64,000 nt of DNA. Source: Anagrus nilaparvatae (lineage: Eukaryota; Arthropoda; Insecta; Hymenoptera; Mymaridae). The notes under the pieces are model-generated. The model was not told where the DNA came from. It did not search any database and was given only the letters and a program-made list of their open reading frames with translations. The stretch spans positions 57,938,501 to 58,002,500 of the forward strand of contig JAKSXM010000007.1 in the NCBI GenBank assembly GCA_022575985.1, read 5' to 3'. The translations under genes were made by a program, and so were the position numbers. Positions within the stretch are counted from its first letter, which is position 1. Each line of letters starts with the position of its first letter. Shown here in pieces: positions 23,411 to 35,000 of this stretch.

Positions 23411-23717
23411 TTTCTTAAATCTCATAGCATTTTTGGGGGCTACGCTTAGTTAAGGTTAGATGCAGTTAAATATATGGCGCCCCTATTTCAAATTTATAAA
23501 TCTTATTTTAAAATTTATATTAATTACATAAATAATTGGGCCGGGTAACATTTATTTTCCATTTCAAATAGCGAAATAAAACTTTTGCACATAATAATTT
23601 TAATCAGTTACTAAAATTAAGTAATCATAAATTTGAAATAGGTGCATATATTTAACAGTACCTAACCTTACCCAAGCGTAGCCCCCAAAAATGCTATAAG
23701 ATTTAAGAAACTCTGAA
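23411..23717. mobile_element. Hairpin MITE just upstream of POFUT2
   Basis: Arms at about 23411-23510 and 23625-23717 are reverse complements. Both carry AGAGTTTCTTAAATCT and TAGCATTTTTGGGGGCTACG, and a CTATTTCAAATTTAT block toward the loop. No coding sequence is present. It begins about 80 bp upstream of the POFUT2 start codon, so it may lie in or next to the promoter or 5' leader. Confidence 0.75.
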
Positions 23718-23866
23718 AACACGCCTAGCCCTAGAAGAGTTGAGGGCGCTACTGAGCTAAGGTAAGTTTTAGTGGAAATTCAAAAACAAAAAAACAAATT
23801 TCAAGCAAAGAAATTTCAAAAAAATTTCAAGCCTGAACGTGTATAGCTGGAAGCGAGTTTAATAAA

Positions 23867-25138
23867 TTAACCATTAACGCCTAATCGACACATTCAAGCC
23901 ATTTGAATTTTTTTAAATGAAAAAATCGATATTTTGAGCTAAAAATGTTACCTAGTAGGTAATCGGGTTGCTCTTTTCATTTCCGAAGTCCGTTTTAACG
24001 TGCTACCCCTAGAAAATGTTATATAATCCCCTAAAAGTGGGGTAATTTTTTTATAATATTTACATGTTATTTAAATTAATATAATGGGCACAAAAAATAT
24101 TTCATGGTATTAAAAACTTAATATGGGGCTATCAGGAACATAAAAAAAACGAATTTATGCCAATTTTTTATCTTCAACCCCTTGAATGGGGTAAGGGGTG
24201 GATTTGTAGCATAAAAGAAAAAATGAATATTTTGGGTTAAAATTGTCATCCAGTAGGTATTTTGCCCTCAATTTCATTTCTGAAGTCTGTTTTTACGTAC
24301 GACCCCTAGAAAATAAGATATCACCCCCTTTCGCATCATAAAAATGTTATAAGTAAATGTTCAAAATTTCAAATTCCATATAAAGAAGCACAATCAAAGA
24401 GAATATTTGGTTATTTTTGGGGATACAATAATATATCTGCTCATAGTTTGGATTGCATTATTTTCCATGGAACCACACATGGGTTGGAACAAAATCTAAG
24501 ACCTCAAAAATATATGTAATTTATTTTTAGTTTTCAAAATTAACAATAGAATTTATAATTTTTTTTAATTTTATATTTAGAAGTATTATGTAATTATTAT
24601 GATTATGATATTATTATGAAAATAAGATATCACCCCCTTTCGCATCGAAAAAAAATAATGTAATATTTACCTTACCTTTAAGGGATGATATCTTATTTTT
24701 TAGGTGTGTCGTAGGTAAAAGCAGACTTCAGAAATGAAAATGGTGGGCAAAAATACCTACTGGATGACAATTTTAGCCCAAAATATTCATTTTTTCTTTT
24801 ATGCTACAAATCCACCCCTTACCCCATTCAAGGGGTTGAAGATAAAAAATGGGCATAAATTCGTTTTTTTTATGTTCCTGATAGCCCCATATTAAGTTTT
24901 TAATGCCATAAAAGTGCCCATTATATTAATTCAAATAACATGAAAAAATTATAAAAAAATTACCCCACTTTTAGGGGATTATATAACATTTTCTAGGGGT
25001 TGCACGTTAAAACGGACTTTGGAAATGAAAAGAGCAACCCGATTACCTACTAGGTAACATTTTTAGCTCAAAATATCGATTTTTCATTAAAAATAATTCA
25101 AATGGCTTGAATGTGTCGATTAAACGTTAATGGGTTAA
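23867..25138. mobile_element. TTAA-flanked inverted-repeat element with captured POFUT2
   Basis: Two long inverted arms (about 23867-24335 and 24675-25138) start with TTAACCATTAACG on the left and end with the complement of TTAACCCATTAACG on the right. TTAA at both edges and CCC-type ends suggest the piggyBac superfamily, but no transposase is present, so it is non-autonomous. Shared internal blocks include CCTAGTAGGTAATCGGGTTG and CCCCTTGAATGGGGTAAGG. The loop contains 24338-24591, a 254-bp copy of POFUT2, bracketed by a 29-bp direct repeat of element sequence at 24309-24337 and 24618-24646. Family assignment is inference; the arms and the capture are read directly. Confidence 0.85.
24338..24591 (+). 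pseudogene. POFUT2 gene fragment (exon 4, intron 4, exon 5 start)
   Basis: This segment is the reverse complement of 22292-22545: the 3' part of POFUT2 exon 4, all of intron 4 with its donor and acceptor, and the first bases of exon 5. Both copies are 254 bp, and I saw no difference on direct reading, including an 8-base homopolymer in the intron. Because the intron is present, the copy was made from DNA and not from mRNA. It cannot encode an enzyme on its own. A low-complexity linker (24592-24617) separates it from the right-hand direct repeat. Confidence 0.93.
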
Positions 25139-25239
25139 GATACCTTATTTTCAATAAATTATATAATGATTTTTTAATCATTAGCGTAATAGCTTTTAGA
25201 AAATTAACTTAAAAGCTCGTAAATTTAAAATTTAAAAAA

Positions 25240-25760
25240 GGATTGTGCCCAAAAACCAGTATAGGAGCTAGAAATTTTATATTACACGCTGCAAAAAAGA
25301 TCTATTTTTTATTTTTACGATCTTTTTTTCGCTATTATGCTATTAATGAAAAACTATGCGTTAGACACGGGAGAAAATTAAAAAATTTTACTTTTAATGC
25401 TGTCTATATCAATTGCATTGAAAGTCAAATCTTATTTTTTCCCCTTGTTTAATAAATATGGATATTACTTTTGTGATAATGATTTTTTTAATTTTCAGCC
25501 TACATTAATAAAACTTTTAAATATCTCTTTTTCATTTCTGTCCATAAATAATTTATATCAAAAAAAATTTTGCTTGCAAGTGACAAGTGGGAAATACTGT
25601 TTGTGGGAAGTGGAGTTTTTTCGCATTCAATCGATTGCGAATATTATAATAAAGCTGCTAATGAAAAAAGAAAAGAATTAGGTATACAAATTTTTTCACT
25701 TATTATACCGTTGCACGAGTACCCCAATTATCAAAAAAGTTTATTTATTTAATTTTCTTC
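25240..25760 (+). other. Unresolved open stretch, possible exon fragment
   Basis: Three overlapping plus-strand frames are open here. The segment from about 25570 to 25681 reads DKWEILFVGSGVFSHSIDCE then YYNKAANEKRKELG, which looks more protein-like than its surroundings and ends at a possible donor (AG/GTATAC). I do not recognise it, and no partner exons were found. It could be a gene relic or part of an older transposon. Confidence 0.2.
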
Positions 25761-25829
25761 CACTTTCAACTACTTTAAAATCGTTAAAATTAAAAAAAAA
25801 ATCTGCGGTTATTTTTGTTATTTTTTTGC

Positions 25830-26745
25830 CTAGGAATGGGAGAGACCTCTACGATAGAAAACCCTCCTCCTTCTTCATCAAAGGGTGGCTCTTAGGTAAT
25901 CAGTTACTTTGTGAGGAAAAAGTCCACCTCCTTATGCTGTCGGGGCGTCCATGCCTGCAGATCTGAAATCAGTGTGTGCATCCACCGGGTCTTTTGGTCA
26001 CAATTCGATCTTCTCTACCATTTGAACATAGAGCTGTAGCGGGCGCGAGTGGTAGCGCAAGTGGCAGGTTGATAGGTATGACTGATGATACCACCTGGAT
26101 CGCCTCTAGGGATATTGTATGGTATGCGCTGGCGATCCTCAGAGCCACTTGCCGTTGTACAGACGATATTTTCTGTCTATACTTGGCTTTTTTGGTGGTA
26201 TCCGCTCAGTTTTCCGATCCGTAAAGCAGGACAGAGTTAACCAAGGACATGAAGAGTCTTTGCTTCCCTGGTTTGGGCCCAACAAGGAGGATGCGACCGA
26301 CGCGTCCTTTTCATACGTTCTCTAAAATTGTACCCAGAAGTTCAGCTTTGGCTCTGTTTTGGCTCGGATCGTGTAAGGACTTCCACCATCGTCCACATTT
26401 ACGTCGATGTCGGTAGAAATCATTTGACGGGTCAGCAGTACGATCCCCGTGTTTGGGTTCCCATTCAGGAGCCCGTGCTCACCCATCCAGAGGTTGATCT
26501 GTCTCATGAATAGATTCAACCTTTCCTGGGTCACTTGCATGTCCCTCCCTGCCAGTTATGTTTAGGGCCATATCGTCAGAGTACCCGATCAGGGAGACTC
26601 CTTTCAGGAGGTGAACGCGCAGCAGGCCGAGAACCGAACCTTGCGTGATGCCCGCGCTCAAACCCTCTGCCGCCTGCCATCGAGCGTGTTGTAGAGCAGT
26701 CTCCGGTCCCGTAATTAGTCCTTCAGGACGTTTCCCAGGTTTCTA
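25830..26745 (-). pseudogene. Decayed LINE reverse transcriptase fragment
   Basis: A sharply GC-richer block reads on the minus strand as a non-LTR reverse transcriptase: AGITQGSVLG (the QGSVLGP motif) and LIGYSDDMAL (the YADD active site with Ala replaced by Ser), followed by RLNLFMRQINLWMGEHGL of the thumb region. Frames are broken by stops, and downstream parts are only legible in pieces. The style resembles R1/LOA-type insect LINEs, but the clade is not certain. Both ends are truncated. Confidence 0.8.
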
Positions 26746-26879
26746 TATTTATATATGTTATTTTTGACTAAATTAATTTTTATTTTATTTTACTTAAATT
26801 ATATTTGTATTTAATTGTTGTTAAATTTTTAATTTTTATATTGTAATCTTGTTTCTTGCTTTTTTTTTTTAATTTTTAA

Positions 26880-26995
26880 ATCCTAGCTCACAAGCAGATA
26901 ATATTTTATCTCCGTGAGTTACATACTTATATGCATAAACCTTCGAGTTTACTGGTAAAATAAAATAAATAAATAAATAAATAAATTTTATTTCT
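26880..26995 (+). mobile_element. LINE 3' tail with (AAAT)n
   Basis: A non-coding 3' tail ends in AATAAATAAATAAATAAAT at about 26962-26990. The sequence before it (GTTACATACTTATATG) resembles the tail region of the minus-strand LINE at 62880-63960. It is likely a heavily 5'-truncated insertion. Confidence 0.45.
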
Positions 26996-27539
26996 ATGTA
27001 AAAGAATTATTTAAATCTTAAATAAACTCTTAAAAAATTTTTTTTAATTAAGAATTGAAATTTATCTAAAGTAAAGTCTGTATTTTTTAAAAATAAATCA
27101 TAAATAAAATAAATGCATAAAAGTTATTCATTTCTTATTAAATAGGTACCTACCACAATAAAATTCAAGATAATAAAGTGGATTATAATCATATAATACG
27201 AATCTTGATTTTTAAATTAAATTTTATTGTAGAGATTCTGAAGAGGTTTATCGAAAAATTTCCCACGATACCTCCACCTAGAATTGAATGATCTTCAATA
27301 TGAGCCAAGCAGAATTTTGATCCAAGTAGCCCAGATCTGGGAACTCAGGCTTTTATGACCCAAAAATTTCAAAAATTTAACAGGTCGTATTTGTTTAAAC
27401 AAATAAACATTTTTAATTTTTTTTTTTATATTCTTGTACTAAATGCTGAAAAGCATTGATTCTTTCATTAAAAAATTATTATAAATAAATATATGGTTAA
27501 AATATTTTAGTTACAAATATGCTGCGCAAAAAACACCCA

Positions 27540-28360
27540 GTGGTGGACAGAGCGCCCTGCTCTACCGATAAAGTTAACATTAACCAGTCAAAGTTAACTT
27601 TAGCGAAGCGTTTTCGTTAAAGTCCACGAAGACGATTCAAATGAATAAAAATACAACATTAACGGGTGTGCATACGATAAAGTTAACTTTAACCAATCCT
27701 TATCAGTTAAAGTCCATGAAAGCGGTTTCGCATACTAAAAAAAATTTGTATAGTAATATTCTATACGACTCTCGCTATAAGGCACCCCAAGGGATTAGGT
27801 TATGCTACTCTTTTAAAAATGCATTTCTTGGGACTAGTAACCAATCCTAGTTATAACACACCCCAAGGGTTAGGTTAGGCTATTTTTTTTTAAAGGCATT
27901 ATCACGCAGTAAGGCATTCCCTATAATTAGGGCAAGGTGTGCTTAAGAATCCATGCGCAAGTTTGTAAGCAATACTGTGACAATGCCTTTTAAAAAAAAT
28001 AGCCTAAGCTAACCCTTGGGGTGCCTTATAACTAGGATTGGTTACTAGTCCTAAGAAATGCATTTTTAAAAGAGTAGCCTAACCGTAGAGATATTTCACA
28101 ATGTCTCTATGAGGCTAACCTAAGCCCTGAGAGTACCTTATAGCGAGAGTCGTATATAATATATAATACAAACTCGAACTCTTATATGAAACCGCTTTCA
28201 TGGACTTAAAACTGTTAGTTAAAACTAACAAGGATTTGTTAAAGTTAACTTTAACTGACATAAACCCGTTAAAGGTATATTTTTATTCATTTTAATCGAC
28301 TTCGTGGTTTCGCTAAAGTTAACTTTAACTGGTTAATGTTAACTTTATCAGGAGAGCGGA
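27540..28360. mobile_element. 0.8-kb foldback element
   Basis: Left and right halves are imperfect reverse complements meeting at about 27930. Outer arms carry repeated AAAGTTAACTTTAAC-type palindromes next to CGTTAAAGTCCACGAAG. Inner arms carry GACTCTCGCTATAAGG, ACCCCAAGGGTTAGG and AAAAATGCATTTCTTGGGAC. The right arm holds an extra segment (about 28084-28112) that is itself a small hairpin. No coding capacity is seen. The outer palindromes could be transposase-binding subrepeats. Confidence 0.85.
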
Positions 28361-28829
28361 CTCTAACGGTAACATATCCATATTTTCTTTGAATATATTC
28401 AAAATTTTCGAAATTGTAGGCCTGTTATTACTATTACAGTAAACAATCTTTACATCTATAATTTTTTGATAAAAATAAAAATTAGCTAAACTTAGGAGGA
28501 TGATTTTTATGAATTTAAAAATATTCTTCCCTTTTCTCTTAATTGCGAAGGGTATATTCTGCATCAAGTCTTAGACTCCACTCAAGTTGATTGACATCGG
28601 GATGCTATTTTTTGCAATTACTAAAAAATTCAGTTATAAAAAAATCATAATTTTTCCTGGATAAGTTTAAGTTTTCACATTTTAGTCTTTTAAAAAATGC
28701 GTTTTCTAATAAATCTTTTCGTACATGCCACCCACATTAAGTAATAATTCGCATTCAAAATGTTTTTCGAGAGTAAATTCATTTATGATGTTTAATATGT
28801 CTTTAAAAAATATAACAAAAATGTAACAA

Positions 28830-29200
28830 TTACAATTTTGGTAGCAATTTTAAAATTGGTCATTTTTGGGAAAAAATGGACGTTTCATTTAACAATAGCG
28901 ATGAGAGAATCGGTGATAAAAAAATTGCGGTTTGCAGGGAATAAAGGTAAAACTTACACACACAAAATGAGACCAAATGGTAGTATTTTGGTATATAGAA
29001 TTGCAATATGACAGCGTTATTTGGAAAATCGCCTAGAAACCCTATCTTATAACATTGATATAGAGTTGAGCCCTACATTTATCGGCCCCAAAAGGCGCGT
29101 TGGAATAAACAAAAGGAGTTTTGGTATTTTTCCAATATCTTTAAGTTTTCTATAACTATACATTTTTATTTACGATCCAGATGTTCCGAATATATACGAT
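28830..29200 (+). repeat. Interspersed repeat family copy 1
   Basis: The order of short blocks here (a TTGGTAGCAATTTTAAAATTGG segment, GGTGATAAAAA, a 'gagcc..cggcccc' block and a 'ttggaataaac' block) recurs at 41380-41700 and, in part and partly reversed, at 45180-45620. The copies are old and non-coding, and I cannot assign a superfamily. Confidence 0.5.
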
Positions 29201-29509
29201 TTTTGCTATTTAATCCAAAAATTGTTAGTAAAAAAGGAGTGTTTTGTGTGTTTTAAGGGTTTTTAAGGCACTTTCGGACACTGAGATGCTCATTTTCGAG
29301 TTTAACGACACCGAAAACATATAAGGAAGTATAAAAAACGTAATTTGAAAAAAATTTTCGTCGTTCACACTAATTATCGGTGTTAGCTAACTACTTGAGA
29401 GCTACCCTGGGTTTGTAGGACCCCTAAAACGTACTCAAATGAGTATAAAATTGGGATGGGATCATTTTATAACCTAAACTTCAACATATTTCAGGAAGAA
29501 CATTTTTGG

Positions 29510-29930
29510 GCTGAAAACTTGTTAAAACCGATTTCAATTGAAAGATTTTTGATTTTTATGTAAATTTAATGCATAAAATTTTTGCATATAAGTCCTCATT
29601 ATATAAAGAAAGTTATTTCTTTTTAGAAACTCTGGATATCTGCAAAAAAATGCTAAAAATCAATAGTTTATCTGTATTTTTGAGTTCTGAAATATTGGGA
29701 TCCTGTTGAAACCGGTGCTAATAGAAAATTTTTAAGTTTTTATATTATTTACAATCATAAAATTTGCATATAAAAGTATATGTTTAGAGTTAAATAAAAA
29801 TTTGAGCTTAAAAATCCAGAAAATCAGTTAAAAAATGAAAAAACCATCGGTTTTTCGGCTTTTATAAAAAATTGTACGTTGGAATCTCGTTAAAACCGGT
29901 TTCATTCTGCAACTTCATGTGTGACAAAAA
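29510..29930 (+). repeat. Degenerate tandem repeat, ~185-bp unit
   Basis: GTTAAAACCGATTTCA (about 29520), GTTGAAACCGGTGCTAA (about 29704) and GTTAAAACCGGTTTCATT (about 29889) head three successive diverged units, each followed by a 'gcataaaattttgcatataa' type segment. No gene is seen. Confidence 0.55.
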
Positions 29931-30399
29931 ACATATAAATTTTTTAGGGATGAGTAAATCTTTGTGGCAGAGAAAATTAGCTTCAAAGATAAAATTTGAA
30001 CTAAAGTTTTTCGTTTTTTTATATTTTAAGGTGGGTTACGTGTCTCAAAAAATTTTTTTACATCTTTAAAATTAAAGTGCATAGAAAGCCCAATTTTTTG
30101 AGACCTTGTAGACCACTTTTCGTTTTCAGGATCCAGAGATATGAATTTTTGAAAATAAAAAAATTTTTTTAAACACTTTTGCCCCCCTAGCCCAACAGAG
30201 GGCAGCTGGGATAAAAATTCCAACGGGAAAAATGTTTTTTTTATGAGTACTTTCAAGTGTAAAAAGGTTTTTTTGATTTCATGCCGGGGCCGAAATCGCT
30301 TCTTATTCCGGGATGCTCTTTTCTTAGGAGTGCGCCATTTTTTTGGCACACACGAGGTGCACCCGTGGCGCACTCGCTTGGACCAAATATTTGTCCTCT

Positions 30400-31242
30400 A
30401 AGCATATAAAATTTTTGAATAAGATTTACAAGTCAGGGATCAAAATTTAAATGTTTGAAAATTTTTTCATGTAAAAGAAATAAAATAAATTGATTGAAAA
30501 ATTAAATCATAACTGTAAGAATTCTTATCTATAATAACTTTCAATAATTTGTCAAAAAAAAAAAAAAATTAATATAAAAATTTTTTTTTTAATTTTTTAT
30601 TTAAAATACAAATGTTATACAATAAGAATTAAAAAATGAGTATACAGATGCAATGTATTATATAAAATTAAGTTAATCTAATTAAATTTTAACTACTCTA
30701 ATAAATGATATGATCTATAAAGTACAATTATTGCATTATAAAATTGATCAATGATAAATAAATTAAGTTATGTAAATAATTTTATAAGACTACCCGGAAT
30801 CTACACATTTCGATGTTTCACATCTATTTTTTTACACGTATAAGTATAAGATTGAAAATTTTACTGAAATACAGAAAAAATGAAAATACATTTGTAAAAA
30901 TGATTCAAAATGTAAGATTTTTAAGGATGTTAACAACCTTTTTTGTTTTAGTACAGATTTTAATAAAAATAGGTATATAACAACAAGTCGTATTAAAAAA
31001 TATATATTTAAAATTTGAAGATCCTAGGGTGACTGCTTCTTTGTTAAATAATTATAAATAATTTTGCTTTTTCGAGCATTTTATACACGTAACTGTTATT
31101 GGACGACAGAGTTGAGTACAGTTTTTGATAAAAAAATTATAAAATATAAAAAAAGTATCGTGAAATATAATTATTCAATTTATTTTAGACTAGGATGATT
31201 TTTTTATGACAAAAATTTTATTTATTTAACAATTCTACCGTA

Positions 31243-31273
<31 letters not shown>

Positions 31274-32048
31274 CCAGCTGCTTATGTCTGTTATACCCAG
31301 ATTCGTAGTTAACATCCTTAATTTTCAAGTTTTTAAAGTACTTAAAAAATATTTTATATCCGCAGTTAAAATTTCATAAATATTATAAAATAATTTTTTA
31401 TAAAATTCAAGCAACATTTTTTCTTAATTTATTTCAAAAAATTCTTAAAATAACTTATTTTAATTTACAAATAGTAAGCAATTAATAAAATAAAAAATTA
31501 TGAAATTAATATTTAAAAAATTTACCTTACACTTTAGGATTTCTCTGTCTGAATTTAAAAGTTGATTTAAATTTTCAGACAAATTGAATTCAATCAGAGC
31601 AATGACACAGAAATCGATAAAATTAAATTAAAACCCTATTGAAGTAAAATAAAAATTCTAAATTTCATATTATAAAATGAATTCACTTAATATTATATTG
31701 TATTTAAATCCTTTAAATTATATAAATTTTTTATCTAAAAAAGTCAAAATATTCTATTTTTACATTTCAAGTTTTTAAGTACGTAGGTGTAATAATATAT
31801 TTATATTTAATTTAAAATAATAATAATAAATTTATAAAAATATCACGTAATAAAAAAAAAATTTTTTAAATTTCTAAATTAAAAAATTTTATGAATGGTA
31901 TAATTCTTAGAAAAAAAAAATTAATATATTTATTTAAATAATTTGCATAAAATTAAAAGTTTTTAATAAAGAAATCATATTCATTCATGGAAATAATTAT
32001 TTTGATTAAAAAAAAAATTTTTTAAATACGTAATTAAAAAAATTATTC
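30400..32048. other. AT-rich interval with a (GA)n microsatellite
   Basis: No gene is seen downstream of the transporter stop. A pure GA run occupies about 31246-31273. The rest is A/T homopolymer-rich sequence that may contain the transporter 3' UTR. Confidence 0.6.
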
Positions 32049-35000
32049 TTAAAATTGCTTTTCGATTTCAGATTTTGATTTACCGAGTGTTTCTGGTAAG
32101 AAAAGCGTAATAAATATCGTTGATAAAATACAAACAAAAGTATAAAAATATAAAGTTTCAATATTTCCAAAATTAATTAATGTTGGATATAATTGAACAG
32201 TCATAAAATTATAAAAACCACACATTAAAGTTGTAATTGGTCCTAAATAATTAACAAATTTCGTTGGATAAACTTCACCACACATTGCCCATGGCAACGT
32301 CCAATATCCAAATGTACCAGTGATCTAATAAAAATATGCAAATGTTAATTAAAATTTTATTACATTAAGTATAGTTTAATTTAAAATACCTCATAAATGA
32401 TAATACATGCTAATGGTAACCATTCTTGAAAACATTGATTATAAAATTGTTGATGAAGAGTAAGTATTAAAAATGAAAATGACATTCCAACACCGGATAT
32501 TATTGCTATAGGCCTTCTTCCTATTCTATAAATTTATATTTTCTTTAATAATTTAATTAGTATTCAAGTATTTTATTATTATTTGTTCTTTGCAGTAAGT
32601 TAAAGATATAATTTAATGTAAGGTAAAGACCATAGACTCAGACGTTTCTTCATTAAAAGAATCCTATAAATTAATAAAATTTTGATTTTACCCAAATTGA
32701 CTACCAATGCTTTTTAGGTATTTTGAATCTTGTAAGATCGTTTTTATAAGTCGATATCAATTAATAATATCTAAAACCCTTTCCAATTAAAAAATTTAAT
32801 AAAGAATATGTTTAAGGTGCATTTATTCTAACCATTGAAATTTTAATTTTGAGCTTTTAAATTTTAATCTAGCCTAGTTCAAATTAAATAAGACACTTAA
32901 GTCTCGAAATATAAACCTGGCCCAAAAGCAACCAAATACCTCAAGAAGTTCAACGTTCAAAATAACCTTTACCTTAAAAATTTAAAAGAACAAATAATAT
33001 TTGATAAAAAAAAAGAGCTAAAACTTACTTATCACCACAAAATATTAAAATAATGCATGACAACATTTGTAATAATGCAATAACAACAGATATAATATTT
33101 GGATCTTGTTTAATACCATATCTAGTTAAAAAATCAATGGAATATGCAATAATAACATATAAACCACAAAATTGTTGTGATATAAAAAATATATTTATTA
33201 TAATAAATGGTTTCCATACTTGTGGTATTCTTAATGTTCTGTAACACGATCTTAATTTATTTTTTAATATATTTATTATTGATAATTCATCAGTTTTTAT
33301 TTTACTATTACTATTATTATTATCGTTATTTGTTTCTATTGTTGATATTGTACTTATTTTTAATGATGAATTATTTTTACTGTTGTCGTTATATTTTGAT
33401 TCGCTGTAGATTATCATTGCTTGAAATTCATCTAAAAATCTATCGTTTTCCTCTTTTAAACCACGTAATTTTAATAAACTCAATTTTGCATCCTCTTTTA
33501 AACCTTTACTTAATAAGTAACGTGGACTTTCTGGTAAGTATAAATATATTAATACTGATGATAATAATGGTATGAATATTGATATTATTGCTACGGTACG
33601 CCATGTCTAGAAAGAATAAATTAAAATTTAAAAAAAAATTTTGCATTTAAGAAATTTCATGGTAATAGGGGGCTTGCAATAAGGAGAATTTTTATAATTT
33701 TTTTACATAATCTTTCTACTAACTAGATACAAAAAAGAAACGTATTTTTTTTTTTTTTGATTTCGTTAATCTATAGGAGCAAAGCGAACGCAGTTGCAAC
33801 TAGTGAGTCCGCAGTTTACTATATCTTTATAATGTAAAAATGTGACGTAATCAATTTTTTAATTTATTTATTTTTTTTGAAAAACAAAAAAATACGTGTC
33901 TAATATTTTTCATATAATTTCATATTATGCAAAAAAATTACTAAATTTTGACCTATATAAATCTCCTATTGGGGATGGGCTGGACTAAGAGGCTGCCGAA
34001 TTTAGTTCCAAATATTTATGAAAATAAAACTGAAAGTACGTTATTAAGTATTCTAATTTACAGTTCTTTAGGTCCTTTTTTATTGTTTTGACTGTTTCTT
34101 TAACCCAAAGTCCAAATTTGACCCTAGGATACAAATAATATCTAACAATACAACCACCCCCCACCCCCGTATTTTTACTGAAGTAATGCGGAGAAAGTCA
34201 AAATTTACAATTTTCAGAGATATTTTGCAGTAAACTTTAGCGAATTACTTATTAAACTTTGCAGCAAGACTTTAGCGAATATTGTAGAAAGTACCTTCAA
34301 AATCTCAAAATGTCGTACGCTTTTTTCTTTCTAATTTGTTTTAAATTTAATGTATTCTAAACTTTCACTCTATGAAAATTTAAATGATAAAAAAGCATTA
34401 GAATAAAAAATAAAATTTTTGTAAAATTTAAATTTGAGACTAGAGATTAACCACGTGATAGCTAGAGCGATGTCGACTTTTTATTTAGCATTGGGTAAGC
34501 TATCTCTGTAAACCTTATCTCTGCCTATACGTACTCGGAAGTTAAAAATAAATTACTAATAGAAAAAATCAGAAAATATTCAAAAAAACAAAAAGTGCAC
34601 TTCCATGGAACCAAAAATAAAATATTAGACTCAATGAGCTAAAAATAATTTTAAGGACATGTTTTAGATTGTACTTCAGAGAAAAGCATTTTTAAATTGA
34701 ATTCGACGACTCTTCAGCCCAACTTGGATCCAGATAGTATAAAATCCGTCATTTACATTTTTTATTTATTTGTTTTTACCTGAATGAGAAGAGCTAAAAG
34801 AAAAATTAACATTGACCCTAGTGATATAAATAAACTTGTTGATGGCGTCAATACAGTACTTAATCTTACAGATGATATTTCAGCTAAGTATACTGATCCT
34901 GGTGTTGATATCATTCCAGCTGATAAGCCTTAATTTAAAATATAATATTGAATTAATATTTACTATTATTTAAGTTTTTTTTATTTTTTTTTATTCAATT

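Noticed and set aside
24361..24591. Second POFUT2 gene copy
   Set aside because: Only part of two exons and one intron are present, inside a transposon; no other exons follow.
30026..30373. 115-residue Lys-rich minus-strand open frame
   Set aside because: Composition is driven by A/T runs with repeat-like DNA; no recognisable protein features, although the GC-richer part at 30290-30380 may be an old repeat.
33053..33244. 63-residue plus-strand open frame
   Set aside because: It is antisense to the same transporter exon.
33207..33575. 122-residue hydrophobic plus-strand open frame
   Set aside because: It lies antisense to exon 5 of the sugar transporter and is its shadow.
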